Shown here: one piece after another, positions 62,667-64,000 of the stretch
Position numbering within the stretch: the stretch's first letter is position 1
Layout of the letters: every line of letters starts with the position of its first letter
Notes under the pieces: generated by a model
Database searches by the model: none
What the model was told of the DNA's origin: nothing
Seen by the model: the letters and a program-made list of their open reading frames with translations, nothing else
Translations under genes and position numbers: made by a program
Source of the DNA: Vogesella sp. LIG4
Lineage (GTDB): Bacteria > Pseudomonadota > Gammaproteobacteria > Burkholderiales > Chromobacteriaceae
Assembly: GCF_900090205.1 (NCBI RefSeq)
Contig: NZ_LT607802.1
Location: 2,917,970-2,981,969, forward strand
Reading direction: 5' to 3'
Length of the DNA: 64,000 bases

Positions 62667-64000
62667 CTACCCCGCCTCTACCGGTGACGATTGTAAAACC
62701 AGCAGCAAGGTTTGTATGGTTAGCTTGGCCGCCGGGAAATCCAGAGCCTGCACTTGCTGACGTAAGGCGTCAAACTGGCTGGCATAGGTGACGGGGGCCA
62801 GCTGCGGCATGGCCTCCAGCATGTCCAGCGCCTGAAGGTTGCCGGCCTCCAGCAAGGCGTGCATCGCTTGCAGCTGCGGGAGCATGGCTTTGTCACTCCA
62901 GGCGGCGTGTGGTTTCCTGTTGCTCAGGGTGTCGGCAGGCAGGGCCTGATGCAGCAGATTGCTGGCTTTGTGCAGCATGTCTGTCAGAACCGGAACTGTA
63001 TCCGATGGCAGCGTCTGGCCAGCGCGGCTCTGCTCTTCAAGCGCGGCTGCCTGGCGGGAGAGCCCCCGGGCGCCCAGCGTTGCCGCACAGCCCTTGATAC
63101 TGTGGCACAGCAGGCTGCATCTGTCGGCATCTGCGGTCTGGATTGCCTCGTCAAGGGAGGCCAGCAGCCGCTGCAGTTCCGGCATGAACTGGGTCAAGGC
63201 TGTACGGTAGACATCCAGTGTGCCGCCAAAACGGCGTCTGATTTCCTCCAGTGGCTCTATGTCTGCTATGTCCGGTTCTTCCCCGGCCTCACTGACAGAT
63301 GGCTTGTCCAGCTGCTGCCCGCTTCCCAGGGCCAGCAATACCGTCAACAGCTGTTCCAGGTCGACCGGCTTGCTGATGTGGTCGTTCATGCCCGCGGCCA
63401 TGCAGGCTGCCCGGTCGTTGCTCGACGCATTGGCGGTCATGGCGATGATGGGCAGGCCGGAAAAGCGTGCATCGCTCCGGATCCGCCGCGTGGCTTCCAG
63501 TCCATCGATGTCCGGCATCTGTATGTCCATCAGCACGGCATCGAATGGTTCGCTGCCGTGCAGCACCTGTTCCACGCCGGGCAGGCCGCCTTCGGCCACG
63601 GCGACGCGGGCACCCTCGTGGCCCAGCAGTTCGGCGGCGATCTGCCGGTTCAGCGCATTGTCTTCCACCACCAGAATATGCATGCCCTGCAGCCGTTGCG
63701 GCTTGAGGACGATCTGGCCGGGTGCCTGATCGGGTTGCCCCTGCAGGGCGCGGTACACCGAGCGCAATAGTTGGTTGGGGGTGACGGGTTTGGTCAGCAG
63801 GTCGATGTACGGGGTGTCTTCCTGCTGAAGGTTGGCCGCAAGCATTTCCTTGTCGTGCGCCGTCAGCATGATGACCAGCGGTATGCGCCCGCTCTGTTGC
63901 AGGCTGTCGCGGATCAGGCGGGCTGCCGTCAGGCCATCCATATCCGGCATTTTCCAGTCCATCAGGATCACATCGTAGTCGCAGCCCTGATGCTGGGCCT
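62667..64000 (-). CDS. Hybrid two-component protein, C-terminal part (5' end outside window)
   Basis: At least 444 residues of a multidomain signalling protein, truncated by the right window edge. First visible is a receiver domain (phospho-acceptor Asp in LMDWKMPDMDG), then a second receiver domain (HILVVEDNALNRQIAAE, LMDIQMPDIDG, SKPVD), then an HPt domain with the phospho-His in LLCHSIKGCAATLG. A histidine kinase domain most probably lies upstream of the window, giving an ArcB/BarA-like phosphorelay. The input is unknown. The GC content is back at the core level. Confidence 0.93.
   Translation of the reverse strand, partial: AQHQGCDYDVILMDWKMPDMDGLTAARLIRDSLQQSGRIPLVIMLTAHDKEMLAANLQQEDTPYIDLLTKPVTPNQLLRSVYRALQGQPDQAPGQIVLKPQRLQGMHILVVEDNALNRQIAAELLGHEGARVAVAEGGLPGVEQVLHGSEPFDAVLMDIQMPDIDGLEATRRIRSDARFSGLPIIAMTANASSNDRAACMAAGMNDHISKPVDLEQLLTVLLALGSGQQLDKPSVSEAGEEPDIADIEPLEEIRRRFGGTLDVYRTALTQFMPELQRLLASLDEAIQTADADRCSLLCHSIKGCAATLGARGLSRQAAALEEQSRAGQTLPSDTVPVLTDMLHKASNLLHQALPADTLSNRKPHAAWSDKAMLPQLQAMHALLEAGNLQALDMLEAMPQLAPVTYASQFDALRQQVQALDFPAAKLTIQTLLLVLQSSPVEAG

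Larger units (their letters stand above)
4885..63840. repeat. Dispersed 10-bp word GTTGGCCGCA / TGCGGCCAAC (candidate DNA uptake sequence)
   Basis: Exact copies found by eye. Top strand GTTGGCCGCA starts at 7306, 8182, 9035, 9697, 10382, 11304, 16106, 18981, 22683, 25740, 26539, 28086, 28504, 32336, 32696, 33269, 43110, 47919, 51041, 52898, 57615 and 63831. Bottom strand (TGCGGCCAAC on top) starts at 4885, 6093, 15708, 17264, 24537, 27316, 29713, 31553, 34422, 42201, 42558, 44598, 45455, 45808, 46904, 47909, 50218, 52176, 53147, 55310 and 57605. In the word's orientation eight copies are preceded by AAG. Copies avoid the highly expressed genes rpsB, tsf, tig, clpP, clpX, lon and argG. The function is inferred; the enrichment is seen directly. 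Confidence 0.85.

Noticed and set aside
4885..63840. Explaining the 10-mer as a codon-usage by-product of Ala-Ala-Asn
   Set aside because: The word also encodes Leu-Ala-Ala, Gly-Trp-Pro and Val-Gly-Arg in other frames, uses rare codons such as AGG, TTG and GCA, and occurs as pairs in non-coding DNA.
1..64000. CRISPR arrays, rRNA genes, replication origin
   Set aside because: No spaced direct-repeat arrays, no rRNA sequence and no DnaA-box cluster were seen.

Overview
The window is about 64 kb of GC-rich DNA from a betaproteobacterium, most probably of the Neisseriales (Chromobacteriaceae such as Vogesella or Chromobacterium). This rests on the runs rpsB-tsf-pyrH-frr-uppS-cdsA-dxr-rseP-bamA-skp-lpxD-fabZ-lpxA-lpxB-rnhB and tig-clpP-clpX-lon-hupB-ppiD, on DUF3579 and DUF2788 proteins, and on protein character. 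The species is inferred, not proven.

Layout. 1-6.8 kb: end of a heterotetrameric sarcosine oxidase operon (soxB'DAG), an M19 dipeptidase and a glycine-betaine-type periplasmic binding protein, together a betaine/sarcosine catabolism block. 7.2-11.9 kb: chemoreceptor, nudC, a Fur-boxed degenerate ABC ATPase and a nitronate monooxygenase. 12-29.6 kb: the large translation, isoprenoid, outer-membrane and lipid A cluster, running into rnhB, a uracil-DNA-glycosylase-superfamily protein, moeA, a ferredoxin and a DEDDh exonuclease. 29.6-30.7 kb: AT-richer insert with one unknown gene. 30.7-34.7 kb: molybdate uptake and cofactor genes on the minus strand (moaC, modE, modA, a Mop-domain protein, modB, modC). 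35-47.9 kb: tig, clpP, clpX, lon, hupB, ppiD, sodB, a YhiN-type flavoprotein, dnaB, a thioredoxin-like ferredoxin and a hydrolase. 47.9-58.4 kb: rnk, map, DUF3579, dinG, an Orn/Lys/Arg decarboxylase, argF-argG, DUF2788, yajQ and a BI-1 family protein. 58.5-58.75 kb: tRNA-Leu(UAG) and tRNA-Ser(UGA). 58.8-62.65 kb: a decayed island abutting tRNA-Ser, with a tyrosine integrase whose middle is replaced by an IS21-type fragment, a broken hypothetical gene, a serine-recombinase tail, an outer-membrane barrel protein and a protein of unknown function. 62.67-64 kb: C-terminal part of a hybrid two-component protein with two receiver domains and an HPt domain, cut by the window end.

The most striking signal belongs to no gene. 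The 10-mer GTTGGCCGCA occurs about 43 times by my hand count, nearly equally on both strands, where well under one copy is expected. It sits in all reading frames, forces codons that these genes otherwise avoid, and forms perfect or near-perfect inverted pairs just after genes. That is how the DNA uptake sequences of Neisseriaceae and Pasteurellaceae behave, with an unrelated sequence. I propose it as a candidate uptake-sequence dialect. Other non-coding structure includes two copies of a ~140-bp imperfect palindromic element in operon gaps plus a third unrelated palindrome in sox, an intrinsic-terminator-like hairpin directly before argF, a possible S2 leader before rpsB, and a structured region before moaC.
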